A stretch of DNA of 36,103 bases from Agromyces sp. (GCA_031178045.1 JAPSJT010000010.1:1-36103); one strand, 5' to 3'; positions 1 through 11,232 are shown, counted from the first letter of the stretch. Made by a program: numbers and translations. The notes: a model not told the origin generated them from the sequence alone.

Positions 1-41
1 AACCCCGCATAGCCACCGCCGACGATGAGAATCTTGGGCAC
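1..41 (-). CDS. NAD(P)/FAD-dependent oxidoreductase (NDH-2-like), N-terminus only, runs off the window
   Basis: Minus-strand GTG start at 41 with GAGGAG upstream; translation MPKILIVGGGYAG.. carries a GxGxxG Rossmann motif. Only 13 residues are visible. Confidence 0.55.
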   Translation of the reverse strand, partial: MPKILIVGGGYAG

Positions 42-87
42 GGTGAATGGACTCCTCATGTTTCGGAAATGCGGTCTGATGCTGCGA

Positions 88-1383
88 TCACTGCTCGCGA
101 GTGCGGACAGTCCGCCTGGTATGCCGAATGGCGCCGATGCCCAACAGCGCTGCTAGCGTACCAAATCCGGCGACCAGCGAGAGCGGCACCGTGATGTAGG
201 CGAGCGTCCAGGCCGTCGGCAGGAGCGTCTGCGCCCCATCCGACCGCGGCAGCGGCGGATCGGCGATCGGCACGATCTGCTGGGACTCGCCGTCTTCGCT
301 CGGCTCGGGAATGTCGGCGCGTCGGTGCAGCGTGATCCAGTCCGCGAGGCTGCCGAGCGGATTCTGCTCGACCTTCGGGACCTCGGCGCTGAGCGCCGCG
401 ACCGGGTCGATGAGCCCGTATCCGTAGAGCGGACTCGGCACCTCGTGTCCGTGCGGATCGGCCGTGCGAATAAGTCGTTCGATGACGTTCGCCGCGTCGA
501 GCTCGGGGAACTCGCTGCGCACGAGCGCGACGAGGCCCGACACGATCGGCGCCGCGCCGCTCGTCCCGTCCCACTGCACGTGGCTGCCGTCGGGCAGCAC
601 CCCGACGAGCGCCTCGCTCGGCGCCGCAACGGCGATCGTGATGCCCTGAGAGCTCGCGTCGAAGCTCGCGTTCTTGTCGCGATCGACGCCCGCGACGGTG
701 AGGACGCCGGGGATCGTGGCCGGGGCACCGACCTGGGTCGTGCCACTGCCCCGGTTTCCCGCCGCCGCGACGACGACGACGTCGTTCTCGAAGGCGTACG
801 TGAAGGCGTCGTCCCAGCTCTCGGGCCAGTCGGGCGTGTTCCGGGTGAGCGACATGTTGATCACGTCCGCACCGCTGTCGACCGCCCAGCGCACGGCCTC
901 GGCGATCTGGTCGTCGTTCGACTGCAGTGCGCCCGTGTCCTGGCCGAACGCCACCGACGCCGTGATGAGGTCGGCCTCGGGCGCCACGCCGATGACGCCG
1001 CTGCCCTCCCCCGTTCCCCGTCCGGCGATGAGCGAGGCGACCATCGTGCCGTGCGCGGGGTCGTCGCCGACGGGCGTCTGTCCGTCGGGGCTGCCGATGC
1101 CCGAGACATCCGTTCCGGCCGTGACGACGCCGCGCAGCTCGGCGACGTCGCCGTTCACGCCCGTGTCGATCACGGCGACCGTGACGCCGTCGCCCTTGGT
1201 GGTGTTCCACGCGGTCGTGAAGCCGTAGTCGCTGAGCCAGTACTCGAGGTCGCGTACCGTGTCGGCGTGCGCGGGGATGGCTCCGGCGAGTGCGATCGCC
1301 GTCGCGGCACCGGCCGCGGCGAGCGTACGGCCGAGCAGGCCGAACGCACCCTTGCGTGGACGACTCGCGGAACGCCGCGTCAT
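88..1383 (-). CDS. S8 family (subtilisin/mycosin-like) serine protease, secreted, with C-terminal TM helix
   Basis: Signal-peptide-like N-terminus; VAVIDTGVN (Asp), HGTMVASLIAG (His), GTSGAAPIVSGLVAL (Ser) catalytic motifs; C-terminal hydrophobic segment followed by RRTVRTREQ. Confidence 0.9.
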   Translation of the reverse strand: MTRRSASRPRKGAFGLLGRTLAAAGAATAIALAGAIPAHADTVRDLEYWLSDYGFTTAWNTTKGDGVTVAVIDTGVNGDVAELRGVVTAGTDVSGIGSPDGQTPVGDDPAHGTMVASLIAGRGTGEGSGVIGVAPEADLITASVAFGQDTGALQSNDDQIAEAVRWAVDSGADVINMSLTRNTPDWPESWDDAFTYAFENDVVVVAAAGNRGSGTTQVGAPATIPGVLTVAGVDRDKNASFDASSQGITIAVAAPSEALVGVLPDGSHVQWDGTSGAAPIVSGLVALVRSEFPELDAANVIERLIRTADPHGHEVPSPLYGYGLIDPVAALSAEVPKVEQNPLGSLADWITLHRRADIPEPSEDGESQQIVPIADPPLPRSDGAQTLLPTAWTLAYITVPLSLVAGFGTLAALLGIGAIRHTRRTVRTREQ

Positions 1384-1940
1384 CCGCGACCCCCGGTGTC
1401 ATCGGCCGAGTCGACGGGCGTGACGGTGTCGACGCCGTAGTCGGGGCACTGGCACACGTCGGGCGACCACGACGAGCGCTCGAGCGCGATGTCGCCGACG
1501 GGGTTCGAGCCCGGCCCCGCCGCGAGCGCGTGAGCGGCGAGCGCATGCAGGCACTTGACCCGAGTGGGCATGCCGCCCGCCGAGATGCCGGCGAGCTCGG
1601 GAACCACGGCGATCGACTCGCGGTCGGCGAGGTAGTCGCGGTGCGCCCGCTCGTATGCCTCGGCCGTCTCGGGGTCGGATGCGAGCAGCTCGTTGCACTC
1701 CACCATGACCTGCGCCGCCTCGAGGAAGGACATCGCCGCCGTCGCGACGGGGTGCGAGAGGTAGTAGAACGTCGGGAACGGCGTGCCGTCCGAGAGCCGC
1801 GGTGCCGTGGACACGACCGTCGGCGCACCGCACACGCAGCGGGCGGCGATGCCGACGACATCGCGCGCCGGTCGACCGAGCTGAGCGGAGACGATGCGGA
1901 TGTCGCGCTCGCTCACGGGTGCGAAGGGCGGCCGCGTCAT
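1380..1940 (-). CDS. DUF501 domain-containing protein
   Basis: MTRPPFAPVSERDIRIVSAQLGRPARDVVGIAARCVCGAPTVV...; conserved position between ftsB/divIC-like gene and downstream gene in actinobacteria; ATGA overlaps with both neighbours. Confidence 0.8.
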   Translation of the reverse strand: MTRPPFAPVSERDIRIVSAQLGRPARDVVGIAARCVCGAPTVVSTAPRLSDGTPFPTFYYLSHPVATAAMSFLEAAQVMVECNELLASDPETAEAYERAHRDYLADRESIAVVPELAGISAGGMPTRVKCLHALAAHALAAGPGSNPVGDIALERSSWSPDVCQCPDYGVDTVTPVDSADDTGGRG

Positions 1941-2590
1941 CCGTCGCCCCGGGCCGCGGGCACGTCGGCGGGCGGCGGCACGGGCTCCTCCGCGGGGTCC
2001 GTCACCGCAGGTGCGAGCCCCGCGGTCATCACGGAATCGAGCAGCGTGCGCATCCAGTCGCCCTTCGCTTCGGTCACTTCGGCCGACACCTCGGCCGTGG
2101 CATCCGCCTTCGCCGCCGGCGTGCGGTCGTCGATGACGAGGTAGCTCACCTCGCCCGGCATGACGTAGTAGAGCCGCTCGCGGGCCTGCGTCATGATGAA
2201 CGTCTCGTCGTTCCAACGCTCGCGCTCGTCGCGCAGGCGCTGCACCTCCTCCTCCTGATCGGAGACGGCGGCACGGAGCTCGGCGATCTGCTGCCGCTGC
2301 TGCGCGAACGCCGCGATCGTCGGCGCGAGCACGACGACGGCGAGCACGAGCACGCCCATCATGATGAGCGAGAAGCCTGAGAATCGGATGCCGCTGAGCC
2401 AGCCCGAGCGCACCGCTTCGGTGGCGTCGGCGGATGCCGCGCTCGGGCCCTTGGGCGACGACGTCGAGGCCGACCTCGACGAGGACGCGGGAGGCGACGA
2501 CGACGCCGGCCGCCGGGGAGTGACGGAGGCGGGTCGACGGGGGGTGCCCGAACCGCGGGGAGGGCGAGGGGCATCCGGATGCATCGCCAC
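1937..2590 (-). CDS. FtsB/DivIC-family septum formation initiator protein
   Basis: Single TM (GFSLIMMGVLVLAVVVLAPTIAAFA) followed by a coiled coil (QQRQQIAELRAAVSDQEEEVQRLRDERERWNDETFIMTQARERLYYVMPGE); directly downstream of eno. The ATG at 2584 is an alternative start with better SD spacing. Confidence 0.85.
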   Translation of the reverse strand: MAMHPDAPRPPRGSGTPRRPASVTPRRPASSSPPASSSRSASTSSPKGPSAASADATEAVRSGWLSGIRFSGFSLIMMGVLVLAVVVLAPTIAAFAQQRQQIAELRAAVSDQEEEVQRLRDERERWNDETFIMTQARERLYYVMPGEVSYLVIDDRTPAAKADATAEVSAEVTEAKGDWMRTLLDSVMTAGLAPAVTDPAEEPVPPPADVPAARGDG

Positions 2591-2611
2591 TCCTCACCGA
2601 CCCGGAACGAG

Positions 2612-2643
2612 CAACGGGGGCGACCTCACGGCCGCCCCCGTTG
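2612..2643 (-). terminator. Strong GC hairpin between eno and ftsB-like gene (attenuator/processing hairpin candidate)
   Basis: CAACGGGGGC (2612-2621) pairs perfectly with GCCCCCGTTG (2634-2643); 12-nt loop; no U-tract on the minus strand. Confidence 0.5.
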
Positions 2644-2658
2644 CCAGAATCCGTCGGA

Positions 2659-4155
<1,497 letters not shown>

Positions 4156-4325
4156 TCACGCCGCCCTCTCCTGCAGCTCGGGAAGTGCGTGCGGAGATGA
4201 TCCGCCGCACCCTCGCGAGGAACGCTCCGGGAGTCGCTGACAGGTCATCGGAGGGTGAGGAAGGGCGAAGTTCGGCGGATCGAACGGGTGGCAGGCCGCG
4301 GAGCGGGCGCCGGCGCGGGCGGGGG

Positions 4326-5594
4326 CTACGCGGTGAGCTCGCGGAACGCGAGCGACGAGGCATCCGTCGTCTCGGCCGTGACGTTCGCGAAGGCGTCGAA
4401 GCCGTCGGCCGTGACGCGATCGAGCAGGGCGCGCACGTTCTTCACGCGGCGTTCGAAGCGCACGCGGGTTCCGGATGCCACGAGCTCGTGCTTCAGCGAG
4501 AGCAGCGTCGCGGGCGGCACCTCGGCGTCGTAGACGAGCACGACCGAACGAGGCCGGCCCTCGTCGCGCACGGCGAGCAGGTCCACGATGCGCTCGAAGC
4601 CGATCGAGAAACCGCACGCCGGCACCTCCTGGCCGAGGAATCGCCCGATCATGTGGTCGTAGCGGCCGCCGCCGCCGAGCGAGTAGCCGAGGTCGGGGTG
4701 GGCGATCTCGAAGATCGTGCCCGTGTAGTAGCCCATCCCGCGCACGAGCGTCGGGTCGAACTCGATCGACGCTCCCGGCAGCGCCTCGCGAAGGGCGAGC
4801 AGCTCGCGATACGCGTCGAGGTCGAGCCACGACGGCGGACGGACGACCCCGTCGTGCAGGTGCCAGTCGGCGGCGGTGAGCGCCTCGAGCTCGGCCGCGA
4901 CATCCGCGTCGCCCGTGATGACCCCGAGCTCTCGGAGTTCGGCAGCCACTCCCCCGGCGCCGATCTTGTCGAGCTTGTCGATCGTGATGAGCGCGCGCTC
5001 GCGCAGTTCGTCGGGCACGCCCCACGAGCCGAGGATGCCCGCGAGGATGCGGCGGTCGTTCAGTCGGATCGTGCAGCCCGAAAGGCCCAGCGCGTCGAGG
5101 GTCGCGACGGTCGCGGTCAGCAGCTCGAGCTCGGCGAGCTGGCCCGACTCGCCGATGATGTCGATGTCGCACTGCACGAACTGGCGGTACCGGCCCTTCT
5201 GCGGCCGCTCGGCCCGCCACACCGGTGCGATCTGGATCGAACGGAAGACGGGCGGCAGCGCGGCTCGGTGCGTCGCGTAGAAGCGGGCGAGCGGCACGGT
5301 GAGGTCGTACCGCAGTCCGAGGTCGGCGAGCGAGAGCGCATCACCGGATGCCGCGGCCGCCGCGAGGTCGTCGGTCGTGATGCCGCGCTTCATCACGGCG
5401 AAGGCCAGCTTCTCGTTGTCGCCGCCGAGGCCGGCGTGCAGTCGGGCGGCATCCTCCATCACGGGGGTCTCGATCTCGTCGAAGCCGTGCGCCGCGTAGA
5501 CGCTGCGGATCACGCCGAGGGCGTGCTCGCGCCGGGCCTTCTCGGCGGGGAGGAAGTCGCGCATGCCGCGCGGTGGAGTGACGGATGCGGCCAT
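4326..5594 (-). CDS. hisS: Histidine--tRNA ligase
   Basis: TPPRGMRDFLPAEKARREHALGVIRSVYAAHGFDEIETPVMED..., RAERPQKGRYRQFVQCDIDIIG, GGGGRYDHMIG; class II aaRS motifs. Confidence 0.96.
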   Translation of the reverse strand: MAASVTPPRGMRDFLPAEKARREHALGVIRSVYAAHGFDEIETPVMEDAARLHAGLGGDNEKLAFAVMKRGITTDDLAAAAASGDALSLADLGLRYDLTVPLARFYATHRAALPPVFRSIQIAPVWRAERPQKGRYRQFVQCDIDIIGESGQLAELELLTATVATLDALGLSGCTIRLNDRRILAGILGSWGVPDELRERALITIDKLDKIGAGGVAAELRELGVITGDADVAAELEALTAADWHLHDGVVRPPSWLDLDAYRELLALREALPGASIEFDPTLVRGMGYYTGTIFEIAHPDLGYSLGGGGRYDHMIGRFLGQEVPACGFSIGFERIVDLLAVRDEGRPRSVVLVYDAEVPPATLLSLKHELVASGTRVRFERRVKNVRALLDRVTADGFDAFANVTAETTDASSLAFRELTA

Positions 5595-5701
5595 GCCGAC
5601 CATTCTTCCAGCACGAGGCGAGCGCTCCCGTACGGACGGCGCCAGCTCCGGACCGGTACCCCCCCGCGCGCGTGCCGCCGCCATGGGGTTCGGCGCCGGT
5701 G

Positions 5702-6145
5702 TCAGCCGAACACGTCGAGGTCGATGCCCCGCTCGTGGGCCGCGCGCTGCAGCGCCTCCGCCTCGTCGATGCCGACGGCGAGGTAGACGTGGAGCCCGTC
5801 GGCGTCGTCGCGCACGAGGTACTCGGAGTCGGTGACCACGATGACGATGTCCTCCTCGTCGAGGTAGCGCCACCGCACGCGCACGGTCGAGATGCGATCG
5901 GTGAGTGCCGAGACCGCACGGATCTCGGGCACCGCCGAGGCGAGGCCGAGCACGCGATAGAGCTGGTGCGACGCGGCGAGTCCCGCCGACATGTCGGCGC
6001 GGCTCTCGAGTGCGCCCGCGAAGTCGTCGGTGACGATCATGCCCGGCAGGCCCCACAGTGCGGCCGTCGCCTCGGCGTCGAATGCGCCGAGCGTGGCGGC
6101 GTATGCGTCGAAGAATTCGATGAGGCGCGCCTCCTCGATGCCCAT
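5702..6145 (-). CDS. SnoaL/NTF2-like fold protein of unknown function
   Basis: 147 aa; LIEFFDAYAATLGAFDAEATAALWGLPGMIVTDDF...; strong SD AGGAGGAGG upstream. Confidence 0.65.
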   Translation of the reverse strand: MGIEEARLIEFFDAYAATLGAFDAEATAALWGLPGMIVTDDFAGALESRADMSAGLAASHQLYRVLGLASAVPEIRAVSALTDRISTVRVRWRYLDEEDIVIVVTDSEYLVRDDADGLHVYLAVGIDEAEALQRAAHERGIDLDVFG

Positions 6146-6314
6146 GTCCCCTCCTCCTGCTCTCGTCCTCGTCCCCTCGGTCCCGACGGTACGCCGCCGA
6201 CCTGTCCCGCGCGACCCCGTCTCACGCTCGCGCTCGCGCTCGCGGCATCCCGTGTCGCCGGGTCGGGCCGGGCCGCACGACTAGACTCGATCGACTTCGA
6301 CGGCGGGGGGCGCG

Positions 6315-7391
6315 GTGAGCGAGGCAGCAGGCGATGCGGCAGGCGGGATCACGGTCGAGGGGGTCGCACGCTCGTTCGGCGACGTGCAGGCGGTGCGGGA
6401 TGCGAGCTTCTCGGTGGCCCCGGGCCATGTCGCCGGGCTCATCGGCCCGAACGGCGCCGGCAAGACGACGCTGCTGCTCATGCTCGCCACCCTGCTCGTG
6501 CCCGACGCGGGCTCGATCCGGGTGGGCGGCCACGACCCGGTGACCGAGCCGCGCGAGGTACGTGCCCGCATCGGCTGGATGCCCGACGCCCTCGGCTCAT
6601 GGCCGACGCTCTCGGTGCGGGACGCGCTCGTCACGAACGGGCGCATGTACGGCATGACGACGGATGCCGCGGCAGCCCGCGCGGAGGAGCTCATCGAGCT
6701 CGTGGATCTCGCTCCCCTCGCCGATCGACCGACTCGCGTGCTCTCGCGCGGCCAGAAGCAGCGGCTGAGCCTCGCGCGCGCGCTCGTGCACGACCCCGCG
6801 GTGCTGCTGCTCGACGAGCCCGCCTCCGGGCTCGACCCGGCCGCTCGCGCGGCGCTTCGCGAGCTCGTGCGGCGCCTGGCGGGCGAGGGCAAGACGATCC
6901 TCGTCTCGAGCCACGTGCTCTCCGAGCTCGAGGAGATGGCCGACGCGGCGGTGTACCTCGCCGGCGGCGTCACGGCCGCGGCCGACGCGGTCGAGCGCGC
7001 CGGTCGCAGCACCCGGCAATGGCGGGTGCGCTCGCTCGACTCGGAGCGACTCGGCGCGGCGCTCGGCGCCGCAGGGTTCGGCGAGGTCGCTCGCACCGAC
7101 AACCTCGGCGCGATCGTTCCGCTCACGAGCGAAGCGGATGCCGCGCAGCTGCTCGCGCACCTCGTCGGCGTCGGCGTGCCCGTCTCCTCGTTCGCCCCGG
7201 CGGTCGGCGACCTGGAACACGTCTTCCTCGACCTGAACCGTGCCGGCCCACCGGCGGCGACGGCGGCCGACCCGGCCGCCCCGATCCCCACGGCGCCCGA
7301 CGACACGGACTCCGAGCCGGCACCCGACCCGCGGGGCCGCACTGCGGCATCCGACCCGGCCGGGCCCGACGAGGGCGAGGCCCGCGCATGA
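6315..7391 (+). CDS. ABC transporter ATP-binding protein with acidic Pro/Ala-rich C-terminal tail
   Basis: GPNGAGKTTLL (Walker A), LSRGQKQRLSLARAL (signature), VLLLDEPASGLDP (Walker B). GTG/ATG start at 6315. Confidence 0.9.
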   Translation: MSEAAGDAAGGITVEGVARSFGDVQAVRDASFSVAPGHVAGLIGPNGAGKTTLLLMLATLLVPDAGSIRVGGHDPVTEPREVRARIGWMPDALGSWPTLSVRDALVTNGRMYGMTTDAAAARAEELIELVDLAPLADRPTRVLSRGQKQRLSLARALVHDPAVLLLDEPASGLDPAARAALRELVRRLAGEGKTILVSSHVLSELEEMADAAVYLAGGVTAAADAVERAGRSTRQWRVRSLDSERLGAALGAAGFGEVARTDNLGAIVPLTSEADAAQLLAHLVGVGVPVSSFAPAVGDLEHVFLDLNRAGPPAATAADPAAPIPTAPDDTDSEPAPDPRGRTAASDPAGPDEGEARA

Positions 7392-8470
7392 ACGGGTTCC
7401 TCCGCGGCATGTGGCTCATCGTGACGCTCGACCTGAAGCAGCGCGTGCGCGGGGTCGCGTGGTACGCGCTGCTCGGCGTGTTCGTGCTGCTCGTGACGAT
7501 CGTGACGGCGCTGCTCGTGCTCGCGACCAACGCATGGGACGCCGGCGGCGGGGGCGTCTTCTCGACGATCGTGTTCTTCGTGCTCCTGCTCGGCACCCTC
7601 GTCTCGCCGGCGCTCAGCGGCAACGCGATCAATGGCGAGCGCGACGCCGGCACGCTCGCGACGACCCAGGTGACCCTCATCACGACCCCGCAGCTCGTCG
7701 TGGGCAAATGGATCGCGGCCTGGCTCACGGCACTCGCGTTCCTCGCGGCGTCGCTGCCGTTCCTCGTCTTCGCCGTGGCCCTCGGTCACGTCTCGGCGGC
7801 CACGATCGCGATCTCGACGCTCGTGCTCGCCGCCGAGCTCGGTGTCGTCGCGGCCATCGGCGTCGGCGTGTCGGGCGTGCTCACGCGACCGCTCTTCTCG
7901 GTCACCGTCACGTACCTCGTGGTCGCTGCGCTCAGCATCGGCACGCTCATCGCGTTCGGCCTCGGCGGCGCCGCCGTGCAGTCGACGGTGCGCCAGACGG
8001 TCGTCGAGGTCGACTGGAGCCAGCTCGACGAGCAGGGCGAGTTCGCGGGCGAGGGCCCCGTCCCGTGTGCGCCGCCGCGTGTCGACACGCTCCAGGTGCC
8101 CCGCTTCGACTACGTCTGGGGGTTCCTCGCCGCGAACCCGTACGTGGTCGTGGCGGATGCCGCGCCCGGCAGCTTCGACCGGTTCGGCAACCCGCGCGAC
8201 CTCTTCGGTTGGATCGCGACCGGCGTCCGGGGCGCCCAGCATGCGCCCGACCTCGCCCCGCGCATCGACCAGTGCACGAACTTCGACTCGGCGACGGGGT
8301 GGGCGCCGACCGACTTCGAGTCGCCGCAGGAGATCTACGACCGTTCGGTGCCGTCGTGGTTCGTGGGCCTCACGATCCACGCGCTGCTCGGCGCCGGAGC
8401 GCTGCTGTGGGCGGTGCGCCGCACCGAGGTGCCGGCCCGGCGGCTTCCGACCGGGAGCCGGGTGGCCTGA
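7388..8470 (+). CDS. ABC transporter permease
   Basis: Multiple TM helices (MNGFLRGMWLIVTLDLKQRVRGVAWYALLGVFVLL...), ATGA overlap with upstream ATPase; about 130-aa extracytoplasmic insertion before the last TM. Confidence 0.85.
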   Translation: MNGFLRGMWLIVTLDLKQRVRGVAWYALLGVFVLLVTIVTALLVLATNAWDAGGGGVFSTIVFFVLLLGTLVSPALSGNAINGERDAGTLATTQVTLITTPQLVVGKWIAAWLTALAFLAASLPFLVFAVALGHVSAATIAISTLVLAAELGVVAAIGVGVSGVLTRPLFSVTVTYLVVAALSIGTLIAFGLGGAAVQSTVRQTVVEVDWSQLDEQGEFAGEGPVPCAPPRVDTLQVPRFDYVWGFLAANPYVVVADAAPGSFDRFGNPRDLFGWIATGVRGAQHAPDLAPRIDQCTNFDSATGWAPTDFESPQEIYDRSVPSWFVGLTIHALLGAGALLWAVRRTEVPARRLPTGSRVA

Positions 8471-8485
8471 GGGCGTCGCGCGAGC

Positions 8486-9196
8486 TCACTCGGCGGCGGC
8501 GACCTCGTGTTCCGCGGCGCGCACGTCGTGCTCGAGCCCGCGCACGGCGTGACGCAGGGCGCGCTCCGCGTCGAGTCCCTGCGCGCGAGCGGACGCCACG
8601 AGCGCGAGCAGCACGCTGCCGAGCTCGTCCTCCGTGGCGGGTGCGACGGGAGCCCCGCCCGTCGCATCCGACCCGGCGGGATCCGACACGACGGCCGATC
8701 CGGCGACCGGCACCGTGACCCCGACCTTCTCGGCTTTGCCGAGCACCTTCTGCGCGAGTGCGAGCGCCGGCATACCGCGCGGGATGCCGTCGAGCACGCT
8801 CGTGCGGTGCGGCTTCTCGTCGGCCTTGAGCTCGTCCCAGAAGGCGACGACATCGGCGGCGGTCGAGGCCTCGCGGTCGCCGAAGACGTGCGGATGCCGG
8901 GACACCATCTTCGCCGTCATGTGACGGGCGACATCGTCGATGTCGAAATCCTCGCCGACGCTGTGCGCCGCGATGTCGGCGTGGAAGAGCACCTGGTAGA
9001 GCACGTCGCCGAGCTCTTCGATCATCTCGGCGCGGTCGCCGGTCTCGATCGCGTCGATGAGCTCCCAGCTCTCCTCGACGAGGTACTGCACGAGGCTCTC
9101 GTGGGTCTGCTCGGCATCCCACGGGCATCCGCCCGGTGCGCGCAATCGGGCGACCATCGCGACCAGTTCGTCGAGTCCGGGGTGCGGTGCGTCCAT
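8486..9196 (-). CDS. mazG: MazG family nucleotide pyrophosphohydrolase
   Basis: LVAMVARLRAPGGCPWDAEQTHESLVQYLVEESWELIDAIE...EELGDVLYQVLFHADIA. Confidence 0.93.
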   Translation of the reverse strand: MDAPHPGLDELVAMVARLRAPGGCPWDAEQTHESLVQYLVEESWELIDAIETGDRAEMIEELGDVLYQVLFHADIAAHSVGEDFDIDDVARHMTAKMVSRHPHVFGDREASTAADVVAFWDELKADEKPHRTSVLDGIPRGMPALALAQKVLGKAEKVGVTVPVAGSAVVSDPAGSDATGGAPVAPATEDELGSVLLALVASARAQGLDAERALRHAVRGLEHDVRAAEHEVAAAE

Positions 9197-9219
9197 GACG
9201 GAAGCCTAGGTGCCCGAGC

Positions 9220-9948
9220 TCAGTGCAGGAACACGAGCAGCACGCCCACGGCGATGAAGAGCCCGCCGAAGACGAGATCGACGATGCGCCGGCCGCGTGC
9301 CGAGCGGGTGAACCGCCGCATGCCGTGGGCGGCGAGCGCGAAGAACCCCCACATGACGATGACGTCGACGACGACGACGGTTGCGCCGACGACGAGGTAC
9401 TGGGGCAGCAGCGGAAGGGAGGGCCGGATGAACTGCGGCAGGAAGGCGAGGAAGAAGACGATCGCCTTGGGATTCAGGAGGTTCACCCAGAGGCCCCGTC
9501 GGAACATCGACGAGCGGGACTCTATGGCAACGCGTGCGATCGCGGCATCGCTCCCGGTCGCGGGCTCGACGTCGGGCTCGGCATCCGTGCTGTTCGCGGC
9601 GACCGCTCGGCTCGCGGCATCCGACTCCGCGTTCTCGGGTCGGTCGCCGTCGTCGCCCGCGTCGGGACGTCGGAGGATCTGCCGCACCCCGAGGTACACG
9701 AGATACGCCGCCCCCGCGTACCGGATGACCTCGAAGAGCACCGGCGAGCTCGCGACGAGCACGCCGACCCCGAGTGCGACGACCGCGATGTGCACGACGA
9801 GCGCCGCCTGCTGGCCGAGGATGCCCCAGATCGACCGGCGGAACCCGTGCGTGAGCGAGTTGCCCATCGTGTTGATCGCGCCCGCACCGGGCGTGAAGCT
9901 GATCACGAAGCAGGCGGCGAGCAGGGTGACCCACAACGAGAACGACAC
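9220..9948 (-). CDS. LysE/RhtB family amino-acid exporter with an acidic insertion
   Basis: FTPGAGAINTMGNSLTHGFRRSIWGILGQQAALVVHIAVVALG, GLWVNLLNPKAIVFFLAFLPQFI are LysE family hallmarks. Confidence 0.9.
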   Translation of the reverse strand: MSFSLWVTLLAACFVISFTPGAGAINTMGNSLTHGFRRSIWGILGQQAALVVHIAVVALGVGVLVASSPVLFEVIRYAGAAYLVYLGVRQILRRPDAGDDGDRPENAESDAASRAVAANSTDAEPDVEPATGSDAAIARVAIESRSSMFRRGLWVNLLNPKAIVFFLAFLPQFIRPSLPLLPQYLVVGATVVVVDVIVMWGFFALAAHGMRRFTRSARGRRIVDLVFGGLFIAVGVLLVFLH

Positions 9949-9979
9949 CGTTTCAGGCTAGACGTCGCGAGCGTCCCGA

Positions 9980-9985
9980 TAGGAT
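9980..9985 (+). promoter_or_regulatory. Predicted -10 box (TAGGAT) for nhaA
   Basis: TAGGAT 47 nt upstream of the nhaA ATG. Confidence 0.4.
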
Positions 9986-10032
9986 CGACGCGGAGTGCCG
10001 GGAAGTCTGGTCGGCGGACCGATTGGAGACCC

Positions 10033-11232
10033 ATGAACTTCCTCCGCTCCGAGCGCTGGTCCGCCGCGCTCCTCCTCGTCGCCGCGGTCGTCGGCCTCGT
10101 CGTCGCGAACCTGCCGCTCGGGCCGGCGCTCATCGAACTGAAGAACGAGCACCTCGATCTGCCGTGGATCGGCCTCGACCTCTCGGCGGGTCACTGGATC
10201 AGCGACGGGCTGCTCGCGATCTTCTTCTTCATCGTGGCCGTCGAGCTCAAGCGCGAGCTCGTGATCGGCGAGCTCAATTCGCTCTCGAAGGCGCTCCTGC
10301 CCGCGATCGCCGCGGTCGGCGGAGTCATCGTCCCCGCGGCGATCTTCCTCGCGTTCACCGCCGGTCAGCCCACCGTGAACGGCTGGCCGATCCCCACCGC
10401 GACCGACATCGCGTTCGCGCTCGGGGTGCTCGCCGTCTTCGGCAGGTTCATCCCGACGCGCGTGCGGGTCTTCCTCCTCGCCCTCGCGGTGCTCGACGAC
10501 CTCATCGCGATCCTCATCATCGCGTTCTTCTTCACGGCTGAGGCGGACCTCGGGGCGCTCGGCTTCGCCGCCATCGCGATCACGGCGTTCGGGACGGTGA
10601 GCCGAGTCATGAAGCCGCGCTCGACGTGGATCCTGTCGCGGCGACCGCAGTGGCCGATCGTCGTCGTGCTCATCGTGCTCGCAGTGCTCGCGTGGTACTT
10701 CGTCTACCGCTCCGGCGTCCATGCGACGGTCGCCGGTGTCGCACTCGGTCTCGTGATGGCACGCCGGCCGGCGGGCCGCGCCGTCCACGTCATGGAGCCC
10801 TGGTCGAACGGCATCATCCTGCCGCTCTTCGCGTTCTCGGCGGCGATGGTCGCGGTGCCCGCCGTGCGTCCGAGCGAGCTCGACCCCGCCTTCTGGGGCA
10901 TCATCGTCGGCCTGCCGGTCGGGAAGATCGTGGGCATCCTGCTCGCGGGCGGCCTCGGCGGTCTCGTCGCGAAGCGGCGATCGGGTTCGCCTCTCACGCT
11001 CGGCGACCTCGCGATCGTCGGAGCGCTCGGCGGCATCGGATTCACGGTGTCACTCCTCATGAACGAGCTCGCCTTCGCGCGCCATCCCGAGGTCGCCGAC
11101 GAGGGCACGCTCGCGGTGCTGCTCGGCTCGGGCATCGCCATGGTGCTCTCGGCGATCGCGGTCACGGTCCGCTCCCGTCAGTACCGGGCCCGTGGCGCGC
11201 GAGCCGGCGTCGGCGGGGCGTTCTCGCGATGA
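10033..11232 (+). CDS. nhaA: Na+/H+ antiporter NhaA
   Basis: FFFIVAVELKRELVIGEL, PTATDIAFALGVLAVFGR, LDDLIAILIIAFFF, GGIGFTVSLLMNELAF; full NhaA motif set. Confidence 0.95.
   Translation: MNFLRSERWSAALLLVAAVVGLVVANLPLGPALIELKNEHLDLPWIGLDLSAGHWISDGLLAIFFFIVAVELKRELVIGELNSLSKALLPAIAAVGGVIVPAAIFLAFTAGQPTVNGWPIPTATDIAFALGVLAVFGRFIPTRVRVFLLALAVLDDLIAILIIAFFFTAEADLGALGFAAIAITAFGTVSRVMKPRSTWILSRRPQWPIVVVLIVLAVLAWYFVYRSGVHATVAGVALGLVMARRPAGRAVHVMEPWSNGIILPLFAFSAAMVAVPAVRPSELDPAFWGIIVGLPVGKIVGILLAGGLGGLVAKRRSGSPLTLGDLAIVGALGGIGFTVSLLMNELAFARHPEVADEGTLAVLLGSGIAMVLSAIAVTVRSRQYRARGARAGVGGAFSR

Noticed and set aside
6226-6243. Three tandem GCTCGC copies upstream of the ABC transporter
   Set aside because: Short and GC-biased; not enough to call a functional repeat or CRISPR-like element.
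5585-7390. 5' part of the 961-aa plus-strand ORF (5585-8470) as a giant fusion protein
   Set aside because: Only the region from 7388 (ABC permease) looks real; the earlier part is out of frame with the ABC ATPase and antisense to the NTF2-like gene.
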